A stretch of DNA of 64,000 bases from assembly GCA_945861875.1 (NCBI GenBank), contig CAMAWC010000002.1, forward strand, positions 1-64,000, in the 5' to 3' direction. Below the pieces are notes generated by a model. The model did no database searches. It was not told the origin of the DNA and was given only the letters and a program-made list of their open reading frames with translations. Below are positions 61,839-64,000 of the stretch, piece by piece. How positions within the stretch are numbered: position 1 is the first letter of the stretch; the number at the start of each line of letters is the position of its first letter. The stretch is from Bordetella parapertussis (GTDB taxonomy: Bacteria > Pseudomonadota > Gammaproteobacteria > Burkholderiales > SG8-39). Both the position numbers and the translations under genes were made by a program.

Positions 61839-64000
61839 TCAGGCGTCGCCGCTGGCGCTGGCGGCGGCAATCGGCAGGGTGAAGGAAAAACACGCGCCAT
61901 TGCCGCGACTGCTCTCCACCCACATTGTTCCGCCGAAATATTCGATGATGCGCCGGCTGATGTGCAACCCGAGGCCGCTGCCCTGCGGCTTGTCGGTAAG
62001 CGTATCGCCGACCTGGCCGAACTTGTCGAATACGGAGGCATGGTCATTCACATCGATGCCGGGGCCGTTATCGCGCACATCAACGCGCAATTCCCGCCCA
62101 TTTTCAGACAGCGTGATGTCGATGCGGCCCTCGTGCGGATCGCAGAACTTGGTCGCATTGGACAAAAGGTTGAGCATCACCTGGATGATCCTGTCGACAT
62201 CGGCGCGCACCGCGGACACACTCTGCGGCATATGCGCCTCCACCCGGATGTTGCGTTCATCGAACAACTGGCTCATTGCCGCCACAGTATCGGCAACCAC
62301 TTCTTTCATATCCACGCGACTCTCCTGCCAGTCGGGCTTGCCCGATTCCATCTTGGACAGGTCCAGCACCTGGTTGATAAGCCGGCTCAGCCGCTCGACC
62401 TCCTTGGTGATGATGCCGAGGAATTTCCTGCGCTGATCAATGTCAACGTCGGGATGTTCGAGCAGGATTTCGGTAAAGGCGCGGATCGACGTGAGCGGTG
62501 TGCGCAGTTCGTGCGTAACGGTGGCAACGAAGTCATCCTTCAGCCGGTCGAACTCCTGCAAGCGCTCGTTGGCCTCGCGCAGTTCAGCCGTTGCCGCCTC
62601 CAATTCACGTGATTGCCGTTCCAGCCTGTGGCTGTAGACCACCACCTGCGAAGCCTCATCAAGGATCTCGCGAACTTCGTCAATGGTCAGCGCGTCTTCC
62701 GTAACAACCGAGGCCACCATAACGCGCGCAGAAGCGGCGCCGATCGCGCCGGCGAGCTGGACCTCGATGTGGTGCACCAGTTCGGCGTCGGCCACCGGCT
62801 TCTCGCCGGGCCAGCGCAGCCCTTTTGCGCCGGCATAATCGGCGAAGGCGCTGTCCGCCTTGGCACTGCCAAGAAATCGCGCCAGCAGGTTGAACAAGTC
62901 GGGGACGGAGGCCGTCCCGCGCCAGAATCGCGCGCCACGCGCCTCGCCGCTGTGCCGGAAGACATCGACGAACAGGCTCGCCTGGCGGTGCTCGTCCGCA
63001 CTTGGCGTTACAGACAGGGAAACCCCGACATACGCGCTGACATTGGCGATCATGCTCCAGATCATCGCGTGCGTGATCTCATCGAGCCCCGACAATCCGA
63101 ACAGCTCCAGCGGCCTGAGCAAGCCGATGCCGAACGGCCCCTGCTCAAGAAAACTGACGGGCAACCACCCGGAGCGCGCCAGCGCCGGCAGGAACAGGGT
63201 ATAGATCCAGACGGTGAACCCGCCGAGCAGGCCGCACAAGGCTCCGGCGCGGCTGCCGCCTTTCCAGAATATTCCACCAAGAATCGCCGGCGCGAACTGG
63301 GCCACGGCGGCAAACGATATAAGGCCGATCGAGACCAGCGCATAGGCCTCGCCTGCCAACTTGAAATACAGGTAACCGAGCAGCAGGATCAGTACGATCG
63401 CGCCGCGGCGTATGCCCAGCAGAAGGCCGGTCAGGTCCGGGCGCTCGTTCAGGCGCAGGCGGCGCAGCCGCAGCAGCACCGGCATCACCAGGTCGTTGCA
63501 TACCATCGTCGAGAGTGCGATCGTCTCGACAATTACCATGCCGGTGGCCGCTGACAAGCCCCCGATGAACACGAGCAGCGCAAGAAACTCCTGTTTCTGC
63601 GCCATCGGGAGGGTGAGCACGAAGGTGTCCGCATCGACGGTTCCGTCGGGGAAATGCAGCAATCCGCCGAAGGCGATGGGCAGCACGAACACGTTTATCG
63701 CAAGCATGTACAGCGGAAACAGCCAGATCGCCTTGTTCAGATGCCTCTCGTCGACGTTTTCGATCACGGTGACCTGGAATTGCCGCGGAAGAAACATGAT
63801 CGCCATCATCGACAGGATCGTCAGCCAGGCCCAGCTCACGTAGTTCCCGGCAATGCCGCCCAGCGGCGTCATCAGGGCGCTGAACTTCGGGTCGGCGGCC
63901 GCGCGTGAGAACAAGTCCGCAAAACCGTCGTAAATTACAAACGTGACGAATATCCCGACGGCGAGGAAGGACAGCAGCTTGACCAGGGACTCGAATGCGA
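61839..64000 (-). CDS. Na+/solute symporter-fused sensor histidine kinase (CrbS/CbrA-like), 5' end outside window
   Basis: SSF-like TM region; HisKA VTHELRTPLTSIRAFTEILLEH; HATPase NLLSNATKFCD, DNGPGI, GSGLGLHISRRIIE; frame continues to 64000. Confidence 0.9.
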   Translation of the reverse strand, partial: AFESLVKLLSFLAVGIFVTFVIYDGFADLFSRAAADPKFSALMTPLGGIAGNYVSWAWLTILSMMAIMFLPRQFQVTVIENVDERHLNKAIWLFPLYMLAINVFVLPIAFGGLLHFPDGTVDADTFVLTLPMAQKQEFLALLVFIGGLSAATGMVIVETIALSTMVCNDLVMPVLLRLRRLRLNERPDLTGLLLGIRRGAIVLILLLGYLYFKLAGEAYALVSIGLISFAAVAQFAPAILGGIFWKGGSRAGALCGLLGGFTVWIYTLFLPALARSGWLPVSFLEQGPFGIGLLRPLELFGLSGLDEITHAMIWSMIANVSAYVGVSLSVTPSADEHRQASLFVDVFRHSGEARGARFWRGTASVPDLFNLLARFLGSAKADSAFADYAGAKGLRWPGEKPVADAELVHHIEVQLAGAIGAASARVMVASVVTEDALTIDEVREILDEASQVVVYSHRLERQSRELEAATAELREANERLQEFDRLKDDFVATVTHELRTPLTSIRAFTEILLEHPDVDIDQRRKFLGIITKEVERLSRLINQVLDLSKMESGKPDWQESRVDMKEVVADTVAAMSQLFDERNIRVEAHMPQSVSAVRADVDRIIQVMLNLLSNATKFCDPHEGRIDITLSENGRELRVDVRDNGPGIDVNDHASVFDKFGQVGDTLTDKPQGSGLGLHISRRIIEYFGGTMWVESSRGNGACFSFTLPIAAASASGDA

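Overview
The window is about 64 kb of GC-rich chromosome from a betaproteobacterium-like organism; that placement is inferred from gene order and protein style. Most of it is conserved housekeeping sequence: miaB-phoH-ybeY-corC-lnt-glyQS-gmhB-plsC; rsmA-pdxA-surA-lptD divergent from amgK-murU; pepP-ubiH-dusB-fis-purHD-hemF; hemCDXY; ppc; an AlgZ/AlgR-like pair and argH; a Ser/Thr kinase with a cNMP domain; grxD-prmC-prfA-hemA. An accessory block at about 41.3-54.7 kb carries a tripartite TRAP transporter, an enolase-superfamily enzyme, a two-subunit Rieske oxygenase, a cupin, a divergent BTAD(SARP-like)-PAS regulator, a degenerate transposase, palindromic dispersed repeats, an amidase, a Tat-type multicopper oxidase, an istB remnant and a tRNA-Phe(GAA). 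The right end has a DnaQ-like exonuclease, a cNMP/CBS/DUF294 nucleotidyltransferase protein, a Na+/solute symporter with a DUF4212 partner, and a symporter-fused histidine kinase (CrbS/CbrA-like) followed by what looks like a truncated response-regulator start. The best leads are the BTAD-PAS regulated TRAP/Rieske/enolase cluster (with an 11-bp-spaced direct repeat and a 5 x 15-bp tandem array), the enolase with non-canonical catalytic positions, the truncated response regulator, and several inverted-repeat elements. No searches were run. Family calls rest on motif recognition in the translated ORFs.
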